43,170 bases of DNA from Pelagibacteraceae bacterium AG-422-N09. GTDB taxonomy: Bacteria > Pseudomonadota > Alphaproteobacteria > Pelagibacterales > AG-422-B15. Of this stretch, positions 22,620-31,091 are shown piece after piece. A program made the translations under genes and the position numbers. Position 1 is the stretch's first letter; each line of letters starts with the position of its first letter. The notes beneath the pieces are model-generated. The model did no database searches and was not told the DNA's origin. It saw only the letters and a list, made by a program, of their open reading frames with translations. The DNA is taken from the NCBI GenBank assembly GCA_003213515.1, contig QCMV01000012.1:1-43170 (forward strand), in the 5' to 3' direction.

Positions 22620-24292
22620 TGATAAAAAAAATATCTCTTTCAGTTTTTTTTATTTTTATTCTTGCTTTAATCCTATGGACATACAAACTTCAAATATTTC
22701 TCTGGTCACTACCAACTATATTTGAGTTCACAAGACCAGTTGCTGAAAACCGTGAGGTCATTTGGCCAGACGGTCCATCAGAAAGAGATCCTGCCTTAGC
22801 TAATAAACCAAATATAATTTTAATACTTGCTGATGATTTGGGCTTCAATGATGTATCGCTTTATAATGGCGGTGCTGGGGATGGCAGTTTAATGACACCA
22901 AACATGGACCGTATTGGTTTAGAAGGTATAAAATTTAATAATGGTTATGCGGCAAGTGCAAGCTGCTCTCCTTCACGTGCTTCAATTATGACTGGTCGCT
23001 ATTCAACAAGATTTGGATTTGAATTTACCCCTGCATTTAAATCACTCATTACTATTGCAAAATGGGGTGAAGAATTAAACGATACGGGGTTGTCTATAAT
23101 TTTTGATGATGAAGCTGAACTCACTGCTTTGGATAATGATGGTAATATTGGATACCCAGGTATGCCATCTAGCGAAATAACTATTCCAGAGGTACTAAAA
23201 AATGAAGGATATTACAGTGCAATAATTGGAAAGTGGCATCTTGGAACTGCTCCAAGTTATAGTCCAACTGATCAGGGATTTGACGACAGCCTTCAATTAA
23301 TGGGCGGACTTTATCTTCCAGAGAATCATCCAGATGTTGTAAATGCTAGAACTGGGGAAATTATTGACGAAATGGTTTGGGCCAGTACTCAATACGCTGC
23401 AAGAAATAATAAGAGTGAACCATTTGAACCTCGTGGATATATTACTGACTACTACACAGATGAAGCAATCAAAGTTATTGAAAAAAATAAGAACAGGCCC
23501 TTCTTTTTATACCTATCTCACTTTGCGCCTCATAATCCACTTCAAGCTCTTAGAGACGACTACGATCATTTTCACCATATCGAGGGTGAATCCAGTGAAG
23601 AATTAAAAGTATATTCTGCAATGTTAAAAGCTCTTGATAGGAGTGTTGGCAGAATATTAGATACACTTGAAAAGAATAATCTAACAGATAATACATTGAT
23701 TGTATTAACCAGCGATAACGGTGGAGCTAACTACATTCATTTATCTGATATCAATAAACCTTATCGTGGATGGAAACTAACTCATTTCGAAGGTGGTTTG
23801 CATGTACCTTTTATGGCTAAGTGGCCAAATAAAATTGGACCAGGAATAGAATTTAATGCTCCTATTCACGCAAATGATATTTTACCAACATTTGCTGCTG
23901 CAGCTGGAGCAGAATTGCCAGATGATAGAATCATTGACGGAGTAAACTTATTGCCCTTTTTACAAAATCACAATTCAGACATGCCGCATGAAACACTATA
24001 TTGGCTACAAGGTCGCCTTCAAACTGTTCTGCACAAAAATTGGAAGCTCATTACTGATCACCGAACTGGTAAAGACTGGTTGTTTAATGTTGAGAGTGAC
24101 CCCTATGAGAGAATTAATCTTGCAAGCGAAATGACGTTGAAAGTTGAAGAGCTGAAAAGATTATTAAAGGATCATAAAAAGGTTCAACCTCCTCCACTAT
24201 ATGATAACACAATGTCTGCTCCTATATTAATTGATAAACACAATGGGTATGCATTTCAAGATGGCGATGAGTTCACTTATTGGGATAATTAA
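22619..24292 (+). CDS. Type I (formylglycine) sulfatase, membrane-anchored
   Basis: The 557-residue protein has an N-terminal hydrophobic anchor (about 6-30). Then come the sulfatase core motifs: ILILADDLGFNDVS (metal D72, D73), CSPSRASIMTGRY (C116, the residue converted to formylglycine), IIGKWHLGT and LTSDNGGAN (metal Asp/Asn). It hydrolyses a sulfate ester outside the cytoplasm, releasing sulfate. It needs a formylglycine-generating enzyme, which is not in this window. The ATG shares one base with the stop of the MBL-fold gene, so the two are co-translated as the end of the TetR operon. Whether the substrate is a sulfated glycan or a small sulfate ester is not visible. Confidence 0.9.
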   Translation: MIKKISLSVFFIFILALILWTYKLQIFLWSLPTIFEFTRPVAENREVIWPDGPSERDPALANKPNIILILADDLGFNDVSLYNGGAGDGSLMTPNMDRIGLEGIKFNNGYAASASCSPSRASIMTGRYSTRFGFEFTPAFKSLITIAKWGEELNDTGLSIIFDDEAELTALDNDGNIGYPGMPSSEITIPEVLKNEGYYSAIIGKWHLGTAPSYSPTDQGFDDSLQLMGGLYLPENHPDVVNARTGEIIDEMVWASTQYAARNNKSEPFEPRGYITDYYTDEAIKVIEKNKNRPFFLYLSHFAPHNPLQALRDDYDHFHHIEGESSEELKVYSAMLKALDRSVGRILDTLEKNNLTDNTLIVLTSDNGGANYIHLSDINKPYRGWKLTHFEGGLHVPFMAKWPNKIGPGIEFNAPIHANDILPTFAAAAGAELPDDRIIDGVNLLPFLQNHNSDMPHETLYWLQGRLQTVLHKNWKLITDHRTGKDWLFNVESDPYERINLASEMTLKVEELKRLLKDHKKVQPPPLYDNTMSAPILIDKHNGYAFQDGDEFTYWDN

Positions 24293-24353
24293 ATAGTAAT
24301 TTTTATAAAATTTAATTAGACGATCGCTCTATTTGCTGTAAAATTTTTTCTAT

Positions 24354-24710
24354 ATGAGCGCAACAAATTCACTCCTAAGATTTTGGGAAGAACAAATGGG
24401 AACGTCACACCGCTCAAGTAAGCACTTTTTCAGAAAGACCCCATCTCATTATCATATGATGCTCATTGTAATGTCAGCCCATCAAAATAAAGAAAAGCTA
24501 TGTGTTGAAGAATTAAAGACAAAGCTCTTTCATACATCTCGGCCTAAGTCATCTATGATGATTAATGAGGCTTGTGACAGAGGTTTCATACATTTAGAGA
24601 AAACAGAGAACGATAAAAGACGAAAAACAGTAAAACCAAGCTCAGAATTGATCAAAGAATTTAAAAATTATCTTAATTCAATGAAAAATATAAATTGGAA
24701 ATCCGAATAA
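24354..24710 (+). CDS. Small winged-helix regulator, MarR-like
   Basis: The 118-residue protein has a helical start, then LCVEELKTKLFHTSRPKSSMMINEACDRGFIHLEKTENDKRRKTVKPS. This reads as helix-turn-helix followed by a wing with the DKRRK sequence typical of MarR-family wings. It is shorter than most MarR proteins (about 140-150), lacking part of the terminal dimerisation helices. It starts 61 bases after the sulfatase. Its 3' end meets the convergent dienelactone hydrolase gene with a 5-base gap. Targets are unknown. Confidence 0.7.
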   Translation: MSATNSLLRFWEEQMGTSHRSSKHFFRKTPSHYHMMLIVMSAHQNKEKLCVEELKTKLFHTSRPKSSMMINEACDRGFIHLEKTENDKRRKTVKPSSELIKEFKNYLNSMKNINWKSE

Positions 24711-24715
24711 TAATT

Positions 24716-25456
24716 TCAAGAAAAAATTTTTTCAAAGAAATTAGACATCTCTCGCCATGAATGCTGATCGGCATGTGCATCGTAAAATAATCCTGAGTTT
24801 CGATCATTAGCTTCAGGATTTGTAAAAGCATGCCCAACATTGCCGTAAGCATGAATTTGCCAATTTGCTTTTTTTGAATTTAATTCATCAGCTAAATCAA
24901 TCATATTTTGTGGAGTGGCCATGGGATCATCGTATCCATGTAGAATTAAAATCGATGAGTCAATTTTTATTGTTCCTTTTAATTGGTTTCCTGAACTTGC
25001 CGTTGGCGCGTCATATAATCCATGAAAACTAACAACCCCTTTTACATCTTCGCCTGCCCTAGCCAAATCAAGTGCACATTTTCCTCCAAAACAAAATCCA
25101 ATTGCTCCGGTTTTGTTTTCATCAACTTTATCAAAATTCTTGAGGGTTTGAAAAGCATGGATCATTCTTTGTTGAAGCAATACACGGTCAGAATTAAATT
25201 CATTCATCAACTCCATTGACTCTTGGGGATTTGAACCTCTTCTTCCCTGTCCATATAAATCCATAGCAAATGCAAAGTACCCAAGCTCAGCAAGTTGTTC
25301 TGATTTCTTAATATCAAAATCAGAATGGCCTCCATAAGCATGACATACAAGCACCCCTGGTCTTGGTGTATCAAAACTATCTTCATAACTTATTGAACCT
25401 TCAAATTGCACACTAGAATTAGCGGAACCATAAACTAGTTTTTCAGTTTTGATCAT
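24716..25456 (-). CDS. Dienelactone hydrolase family protein
   Basis: An alpha/beta hydrolase of 246 residues with a cysteine nucleophile: GAIGFCFGGKCALD (C122), acid D177 in LHGYDDPMATP and H209 in YGNVGHAFTNPEA. The family hydrolyses dienelactone in chloroaromatic breakdown, but most members act on other esters or lactones. No signal peptide is seen, so it is cytoplasmic. It is the last of three leftward genes (EamA exporter, iron-type alcohol dehydrogenase, this one) with 2-6 bp gaps. That suggests ester hydrolysis linked to an alcohol or lactol oxidation. Confidence 0.88.
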   Translation of the reverse strand: MIKTEKLVYGSANSSVQFEGSISYEDSFDTPRPGVLVCHAYGGHSDFDIKKSEQLAELGYFAFAMDLYGQGRRGSNPQESMELMNEFNSDRVLLQQRMIHAFQTLKNFDKVDENKTGAIGFCFGGKCALDLARAGEDVKGVVSFHGLYDAPTASSGNQLKGTIKIDSSILILHGYDDPMATPQNMIDLADELNSKKANWQIHAYGNVGHAFTNPEANDRNSGLFYDAHADQHSWREMSNFFEKIFS

Positions 25457-25458
25457 GC

Positions 25459-26622
25459 TTATAGAATACCCTCATACGAGTTAATGTAAAGTTGCTTCAT
25501 TTCATCAAAACTTATATCGCGTGGATTTGGTCCAGTGGATGGATCTTTCAGGGCCATTTCACTAAGTAGCTCAAAATCAAATTCTTGATTAAGCTCCTTC
25601 AATGTATGAGGGATAGCGAGTTCATCTCTTAGCTTCAATATCCAAGACAGAAATCCATCAAATGTAGAATTCTCTAATTCTAAGTATTTTGTTAATAGTT
25701 GTATCCTCTGATTTATAATCGGTTCATTAAACTTAAGTACATATGGCATAAATATTGCATTTGAAAGACCGTGATGAATATCATTAACTGCATTTATAGG
25801 ATGTGAAAGAGAATGTATTGCTCCTAGTCCTTTTTGAAATGCAGTTGATCCCATTGATGATGTTACTAACATTTTTGATCTTGCAAAGATATCATCAGGA
25901 TTTTTATAGGCACTTAGAAGACTATCTTTCACGTTCTTTATCCCTTCTAGTGCAATACCATCTGCCATAGGATGAAAACCTCTAGCACAGTATGCCTCTA
26001 AACAATGAGCTAAAGCATCCATACCTGTTGCGGCTGTGAGATGAGGTGGAAGAGATAAAGTTAAATTTGGATCAAGTATTACAAGGTCTGGTAAGAACGA
26101 GGGATGAAATATTATTTTTTTTGTCTTATCACTTTCGTCCAAAATAAGTGATGCGCGGCCTGTTTCAGAACCTGTGCCAGCCGTAGTTGGTATCGCAATT
26201 ACTTTTGGAAGTTGATCTGTAATAGCCCTTGTCCAATTATCCCCAATATCTTCGAAAAACCACAGGTTTTCCCTCTGTTTTGTCATAAATGCAATTGCTT
26301 TACCAGCATCAAGAGAACTGCCTCCACCTATCGCTATTACACCATCGTTATTGTTAGACAAAAAGTGTTCAACGCCGTCTATTACGTTCTTGCCAGTCGG
26401 ATTTCCTTTTATATTTGAAAAAATTGAGTGTTTGATTTTATTATTTTTTAATAATTCAATAATTTTTATAAAGTTTTTATTAGAGGTAAATTCTGGATCG
26501 GTAACAACTAAAGGATTTTGCATGCCTTGAGCTTCTAAAGCATTTGGGATCTCCAGGGAACGGCCTAAACCAAACCATATTGGGGTAGGATAATTCCAGC
26601 TAACATTATCAATATCACTCAT
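25459..26622 (-). CDS. Iron-containing alcohol dehydrogenase family protein
   Basis: The 387-residue enzyme has the family order. There is a nucleotide-binding loop GVIAIGGGSSLDAGKAIAF, PTTAGTGSETGRASLI, and metal ligands D202 and H206 (TGMDALAHCLEAY), H270 and H284 (GAIHSLSHPINAVNDIHHG), matching the spacing in FucO-type enzymes. It interconverts an alcohol and an aldehyde or ketone using NAD(P) in the cytoplasm. Related maleylacetate reductases share this fold; with a dienelactone hydrolase next door, an aromatic-ring pathway is possible, but the ligand set here favours a metal-dependent ADH. It is separated by 2 bp from the hydrolase gene and 6 bp from the exporter gene. Confidence 0.9.
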   Translation of the reverse strand: MSDIDNVSWNYPTPIWFGLGRSLEIPNALEAQGMQNPLVVTDPEFTSNKNFIKIIELLKNNKIKHSIFSNIKGNPTGKNVIDGVEHFLSNNNDGVIAIGGGSSLDAGKAIAFMTKQRENLWFFEDIGDNWTRAITDQLPKVIAIPTTAGTGSETGRASLILDESDKTKKIIFHPSFLPDLVILDPNLTLSLPPHLTAATGMDALAHCLEAYCARGFHPMADGIALEGIKNVKDSLLSAYKNPDDIFARSKMLVTSSMGSTAFQKGLGAIHSLSHPINAVNDIHHGLSNAIFMPYVLKFNEPIINQRIQLLTKYLELENSTFDGFLSWILKLRDELAIPHTLKELNQEFDFELLSEMALKDPSTGPNPRDISFDEMKQLYINSYEGIL

Positions 26623-26628
26623 ACTTTT

Positions 26629-27537
26629 CTATAGCGTTGGCGGTGTGGTTTTTTTTGTAGTACCAAAAGCATAAAAACTTATAGCAATAATAATTACCAA
26701 GCCACCCATCAAAGTTATGTTTGAGGGAACTTCGTTTACTCCAAATAAAGGTATCCAACACCAAATTACTCCTCCCACAACTTCTGTCAAAGAAAGTAAC
26801 ATAAATTCTGCTGCAGGCAGATAGCGCGCACCTAAACTTAAAAGTATAAGTCCAATCCCGACTAAAGTTCCATGTAGCATACTTAATAAAATATTTTGTA
26901 ACGGCATTGAGTAACTGTCAGCAAATAAAACAATCATAATCATTGAAAAAAGTGAGCAGGCAATTCCAGCAATAATGATTGTCGTAAATTTAGGTGTGTC
27001 TGGTTGCCATCTGAGTGTTGTTGCAAATATTGCAAATCCAATAGAACAGAATAAACCAAATATCCAACCTAAAAAGGTTCCTGCATACCAGTCATTATAA
27101 GCCATTAGAAAGATTCCAAACAAAGATACAAAACACGCTATCGCAGTTGTGATGCCAATTTTTTCTTTTAAAAAGATATATGCAAAGAGCCCGGCAAATA
27201 ATGGTTGTGTGCCAATCATAAATAATGTGGTAGCTGCAGAGGTATAAGTCATTCCAAAAATAAAAAATATAAAAGCTGCGGCAAGACCAATGCCACCCAA
27301 TAAACCAGATGATCCAACTCTATTAAAATTATGATAGAAAGAAATTCCTTCGTTATAAATCAAATATATCAACAAAATTGTTGCTACAACTATACCTCTA
27401 TAAAAAAGGTAATGCCATTGATAAACCTGAGCATCTACCATATACCTAACAGTAGGAGCTCCAAAACTCCATATCAAACCAGCAGATAGTGCCAGTATAA
27501 AACCTATTAAATATGTTTTGTTATTCTGCTCTGTCAT
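26629..27537 (-). CDS. EamA/DMT-superfamily transporter (10 TM)
   Basis: From Met at 27537 the protein has 302 residues and about ten membrane helices in two EamA halves. The first begins YLIGFILALSAGLIWSFGAPTVRYM and the second FLGWIFGLFCSIGFAIFATTLRWQ. The frame is open back to 27642, but that would overlap the divergent serine hydrolase gene at 27584 and add an N terminus unlike the family, so 27537 is chosen. Such proteins export metabolites or amino acids at the inner membrane. It heads the leftward run with the alcohol dehydrogenase and dienelactone hydrolase. The substrate is unknown. Confidence 0.87.
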   Translation of the reverse strand: MTEQNNKTYLIGFILALSAGLIWSFGAPTVRYMVDAQVYQWHYLFYRGIVVATILLIYLIYNEGISFYHNFNRVGSSGLLGGIGLAAAFIFFIFGMTYTSAATTLFMIGTQPLFAGLFAYIFLKEKIGITTAIACFVSLFGIFLMAYNDWYAGTFLGWIFGLFCSIGFAIFATTLRWQPDTPKFTTIIIAGIACSLFSMIMIVLFADSYSMPLQNILLSMLHGTLVGIGLILLSLGARYLPAAEFMLLSLTEVVGGVIWCWIPLFGVNEVPSNITLMGGLVIIIAISFYAFGTTKKTTPPTL

Positions 27538-27583
27538 ATAATCTACTGCAGAATATATAAATAATAGCCTTATGACACTATAA

Positions 27584-28726
27584 ATGACTACAGAAAATGA
27601 GATAACAGCATTGGGTGAGTTTAATAAAAAGTTCGAAAACACTTACGAATTATTTAAGAAAAACTTAGAAAATGATGAGGAGGTGGGTGCATCATTTGCC
27701 GTTTATCAAAATGGGGAAGTTTTGGTAAACCTTTATGGCGGCTATCGGGATCGTGATAAAAAAAACAAGTGGGACCAAAATACAATAGTAAACATCCATT
27801 CGACCAGTAAGGGAATTGTTGCGATGATTGTTGCTAAATTGATTGATGAAAACAAACTAGATTTAGAGAAAAATGTTGCTAATTACTGGCCTGAATTTGC
27901 GAACGGTGGAAAAGAAGGTATAAAAGTAAAGACATTACTCTCGCATCAAGCAGGGATGTATGGATGGAGACAACCTATAGATGAAACCGATTTTTACAAA
28001 TGGGACTATGTAGTTGATCTGCTGGCAAATCAAGAACCATATCATAAAGCTGACGAAAAAATATGTTATCATCCAAAAACGATCGGTTTTTTGGTTGGTG
28101 AATTAATTAAACGGGTGACCAATAAATCAGTCGGTAAGAACTTGGAAGAGTTACTGAATAGTCCTCTTGAAACTAAATGTTTTATAGGTACACCTTCAGC
28201 ACATCATGACAATATTGCTGAGCTAATTAGCTCTGAAAGCCTAAGGAAAGCTTTTAGTGATCCTACAAATGTAGATGAGTATCTAATTACTGCGTTTCTT
28301 AATCCTGCAAACAGAACAAAAACAGCAAACACAGCTGAATGGCGACTTGCAGAAATTCCAGCTATGAACTGTCACTCTAATTCAAAATCACTTGCAAAAA
28401 TTTATGATTTTTTCTTATCACATTTATCAAATAAATTTATTTCATCAAATACCTTTGAAACCCTTACTACAGTTGCTGTAAGTGGAGACGATCATGTAAT
28501 GAAGTCACCTATGCAGTGGTCACATGCAGGTTATAGTGTCGGTGGTGGAAAATTATTTGGTAAAAGCAGTAAAGCATTTGGTCATACTGGATGGGGCGGT
28601 TCTATGGCATTTGGGGATCCTGAAAATGGAATTAGCTGCGCATACACAATGAATTTATTAACTGGATCCATGCTCGGTGATCAAAGAGCACTTAAATTAG
28701 TTGAAACAATATATGATGCCCTATGA
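27584..28726 (+). CDS. Serine hydrolase of the beta-lactamase (class C)/esterase family
   Basis: The 380-residue protein has the SxxK motif in IHSTSKGIVAMIVAKL (S73, K76). A tyrosine motif variant lies at ICYHPKTIGFLVGEL, and the HTG-type third motif at FGHTGWGGSMAFG. This is the pattern of EstB-like esterases and DD-peptidase relatives. No signal peptide is visible, so it is probably a cytoplasmic esterase rather than a resistance enzyme. Its end overlaps the GPH transporter start by 4 bp, so it leads the sugar operon. Removing acyl groups from an imported sugar is one guess. It is divergent from the EamA gene with 46 bases between starts. Confidence 0.85.
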   Translation: MTTENEITALGEFNKKFENTYELFKKNLENDEEVGASFAVYQNGEVLVNLYGGYRDRDKKNKWDQNTIVNIHSTSKGIVAMIVAKLIDENKLDLEKNVANYWPEFANGGKEGIKVKTLLSHQAGMYGWRQPIDETDFYKWDYVVDLLANQEPYHKADEKICYHPKTIGFLVGELIKRVTNKSVGKNLEELLNSPLETKCFIGTPSAHHDNIAELISSESLRKAFSDPTNVDEYLITAFLNPANRTKTANTAEWRLAEIPAMNCHSNSKSLAKIYDFFLSHLSNKFISSNTFETLTTVAVSGDDHVMKSPMQWSHAGYSVGGGKLFGKSSKAFGHTGWGGSMAFGDPENGISCAYTMNLLTGSMLGDQRALKLVETIYDAL

Positions 28727-30054
28727 AACTAAGTTTTAGATCAAAATTGTTTTACGGTGGTGGTGATTTTGCCATTAATATAATGTGGCAACTGACTGTC
28801 TTCTACTTACTATTTTTTTATACAGATATTTTTGGATTATCGCCTGCAAACGCTGGCTTAGTTTTCTTTTTAGCGAAAATCTGGGACGCATTTACTGACC
28901 CGATTATGGGGTACATTGCAGATAATACTTCGACCAGATGGGGGAAATTCAGACCTTATATCTTGTTTGGTTCAGTCCCCGCACTAATAATGATTATTCT
29001 ATGTTTTACCTCACCTGATTTGTCACAAACAGGTAAATTTTACTGGGCACTATTTACATACATTACATTCACGACTTTATATACAATCATTGCTATTCCA
29101 GTTGGATCGCTCATTCCAGCGATGACTCAAGACAGAGATGAAAGAACATCGCTCGCATCATTTAGATATTTAGGAGCCAGCTCTGGATCAATTGCTGTTG
29201 CAGTTCTAACATTGCCTCTAGTAGGCCTTTTTAGCTCACCACAGTTCGGATTTCCAATTGTAGTGGGTTGTTTGGCAGTCCTTGGAGCTATTTTTGCATT
29301 TCTGTGTTTTTTTAATACTAAAGAAGTTTATTCAAAGCCATATGAAGAAACCATTGGTATTAAAAAAGTTACTAAAATGGTATTTAACAATTATCCATTA
29401 CATTTCGTAATATTGGCACTTTTAACAACTTGGGTTGCAAATAATATCAAGCAACTAACAGTTGTCTATTTTGTAAAATATAATCTTCAATTAGAGGCTT
29501 ACTTTAGTCCAATTTTACTTGGCGTGATTTTACAAATTATGTTTGGTGCATATTTAGTTAACTTAATAAAACATAGGTTTGAAAAAAAGACTTTATTCAT
29601 GATTGGAACATTTCTTTACGTAATCACAGATTTAATAATCTATTATATTACTGGTTATGAAAACTTTTGGTTATTAGCTTTTATTGCAACCTTTGGCTTC
29701 ATTGGTTTCGGTATGGCAGGTGTCATGACCTGGTCAATGATAGCTGATACAATCGAGTATGGTGAATGGAAATCTGGATTTCGTGCTGAAGGAGTCTTAA
29801 ATGCAGCTCACGTATTTGTTTTTAAATTAAGTGTTGGTTTTAGTGCATGGCTTGCTGGAGTAATTCTTGAAAGCACAGATTATGTGGCAAATGCAATAGA
29901 TCAAAACCCAGAAACATTGAATGGTCTATTTATTATGGGATATATTTTTCCAGCTGTTGCCGGAACTATAGCAATAATAGTTACTTACTTTAATAAGTAC
30001 GATAGTAACTTTTATGAAAGAATATTTTCTGAATTAAAACAAAGACAAAGTTAA
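28723..30054 (+). CDS. GPH-family sugar:cation symporter
   Basis: A 443-residue inner-membrane protein with about 12 helices. It shows the glycoside-pentoside-hexuronide family signatures: LFYGGGDFAINIMWQ, then KIWDAFTDPIMGYIADNTSTRWGKFRPYILFG, and the later GVMTWSMIADTIEYGEWKSGFRAEG. Members such as MelB, XylP and LacS import glycosides with Na+ or H+. The neighbours are galactokinase and a GH1 glycosidase, so the likely substrate is a galactoside or similar beta-glycoside. It overlaps the serine hydrolase by 4 bp and is followed 3 bp later by galK. Confidence 0.9.
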   Translation: MKLSFRSKLFYGGGDFAINIMWQLTVFYLLFFYTDIFGLSPANAGLVFFLAKIWDAFTDPIMGYIADNTSTRWGKFRPYILFGSVPALIMIILCFTSPDLSQTGKFYWALFTYITFTTLYTIIAIPVGSLIPAMTQDRDERTSLASFRYLGASSGSIAVAVLTLPLVGLFSSPQFGFPIVVGCLAVLGAIFAFLCFFNTKEVYSKPYEETIGIKKVTKMVFNNYPLHFVILALLTTWVANNIKQLTVVYFVKYNLQLEAYFSPILLGVILQIMFGAYLVNLIKHRFEKKTLFMIGTFLYVITDLIIYYITGYENFWLLAFIATFGFIGFGMAGVMTWSMIADTIEYGEWKSGFRAEGVLNAAHVFVFKLSVGFSAWLAGVILESTDYVANAIDQNPETLNGLFIMGYIFPAVAGTIAIIVTYFNKYDSNFYERIFSELKQRQS

Positions 30055-30057
30055 GTT

Positions 30058-31089
30058 ATGAACACGGTCTCGATTGGTGAGGGCTTTGGCAGAGTTAACC
30101 TAATTGGAGAGCATTTAGACTATAATGGTGGACATGTTTTACCGTTACAAATCAAGAACTCAATTATCTGTGAGATCGTTGAAAATAAAAATAGTGAATC
30201 TATTTCAATAGTTTCAGATAAATATAAAGACTCTTTAACTTTTAAGAAACTCGAAAAAAAAAATAATTGGGCAGATTTCGTTATTGGATCATGTCTTTAT
30301 TTTGAGAAGAAGTTTTCAGTTAAGATTAACAATATCTCAATTTATATCAAAAGCAGCCTTCCATTGGGAGTCGGTCTCTCTTCCTCTGCTGCAATCACCG
30401 TAAGTACTTTAAAATCGCTAAGTTGCTATTTTCAAAAAAATTTAGCAGATGAAGATTTAATTAATTTAGCATTTGAGGTTGAAAATGATTTTGTTGGTGT
30501 GGGCGGTGGAGTTATGGATCAATTTGTATCGGTCTTAGGAAATCATTATGAAGCTCTTTTTCTTGATACCTTTAATAAAAATTATGAATTGATACCAATT
30601 TTTCAGGATTATCAATTTCTAATAATTGACAGCAACACACAAAGGATTTTATCAGATAGTGAGTTTAACAAAAAAAAAGAATTATGTCTCAATGCTGCAA
30701 AAAAAATGAAAATTCAAAACCTCTGTGCAAAAACAAAAATTGATGAAAATGATATTCAATTACTTTCAGATGAAGAGCTTAATGTTAGTAAACATGTAAT
30801 TGAGGAAAATTTGAGAGTTGTAAAAGCAGCTCAATTTTTAAAAGATAATAAAGCTGAAGAATTTGGAAAATTAATGACAGAAAGTCATATTTCTTTATCA
30901 CGACACTATAGAGTTTCAACTGATAATTTAAATAAGTTGGTTGATCTATCTAATTCCTTTGGCGCTTTAGGATCTAAACTCACTGGAGCTGGTTTTGGTG
31001 GGGCAATCGTAACTTTAGTAAAAAAAGAGCTGGTTGAAGAACTTAAAAAGTATATTCTTGATGGGTATCCAAATGCTAAATTTATATAA
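30058..31089 (+). CDS. galK: Galactokinase (GHMP kinase)
   Basis: The 343-residue enzyme phosphorylates galactose to galactose-1-phosphate with ATP. It has the galactokinase signature GRVNLIGEHLDYNGGHVLPL, the GHMP ATP loop LPLGVGLSSSAA, the catalytic aspartate in GVGGGVMDQF (D154) and the C-terminal GSKLTGAGFGGAIVTLV. It is shorter than the E. coli enzyme (about 380). Two long A runs (A10 at 30254-30263, A9 at 30670-30678) lie in the gene, yet the frame is intact. It lies 3 bp after the symporter and 2 bp before the GH1 gene. GalT, GalE and GalM are not nearby, so the next Leloir steps must be encoded elsewhere. Confidence 0.9.
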   Translation: MNTVSIGEGFGRVNLIGEHLDYNGGHVLPLQIKNSIICEIVENKNSESISIVSDKYKDSLTFKKLEKKNNWADFVIGSCLYFEKKFSVKINNISIYIKSSLPLGVGLSSSAAITVSTLKSLSCYFQKNLADEDLINLAFEVENDFVGVGGGVMDQFVSVLGNHYEALFLDTFNKNYELIPIFQDYQFLIIDSNTQRILSDSEFNKKKELCLNAAKKMKIQNLCAKTKIDENDIQLLSDEELNVSKHVIEENLRVVKAAQFLKDNKAEEFGKLMTESHISLSRHYRVSTDNLNKLVDLSNSFGALGSKLTGAGFGGAIVTLVKKELVEELKKYILDGYPNAKFI

Positions 31090-31091
31090 TT

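Noticed and set aside
24293-24353. Terminator after the sulfatase
   Set aside because: The AAAATTT/AATTTT runs and a CGATCG core do not form a convincing stem with a T tract.
26629-27642. Longer N terminus for the EamA transporter from 27642
   Set aside because: It would overlap the divergent serine hydrolase start at 27584 and adds 35 residues not typical of the family; Met at 27537 fits better.
27584-28726. The serine hydrolase as an antibiotic-resistance beta-lactamase
   Set aside because: There is no signal peptide, the second motif is not YxN, and the gene is coupled to a sugar transporter, so an esterase role is more likely.
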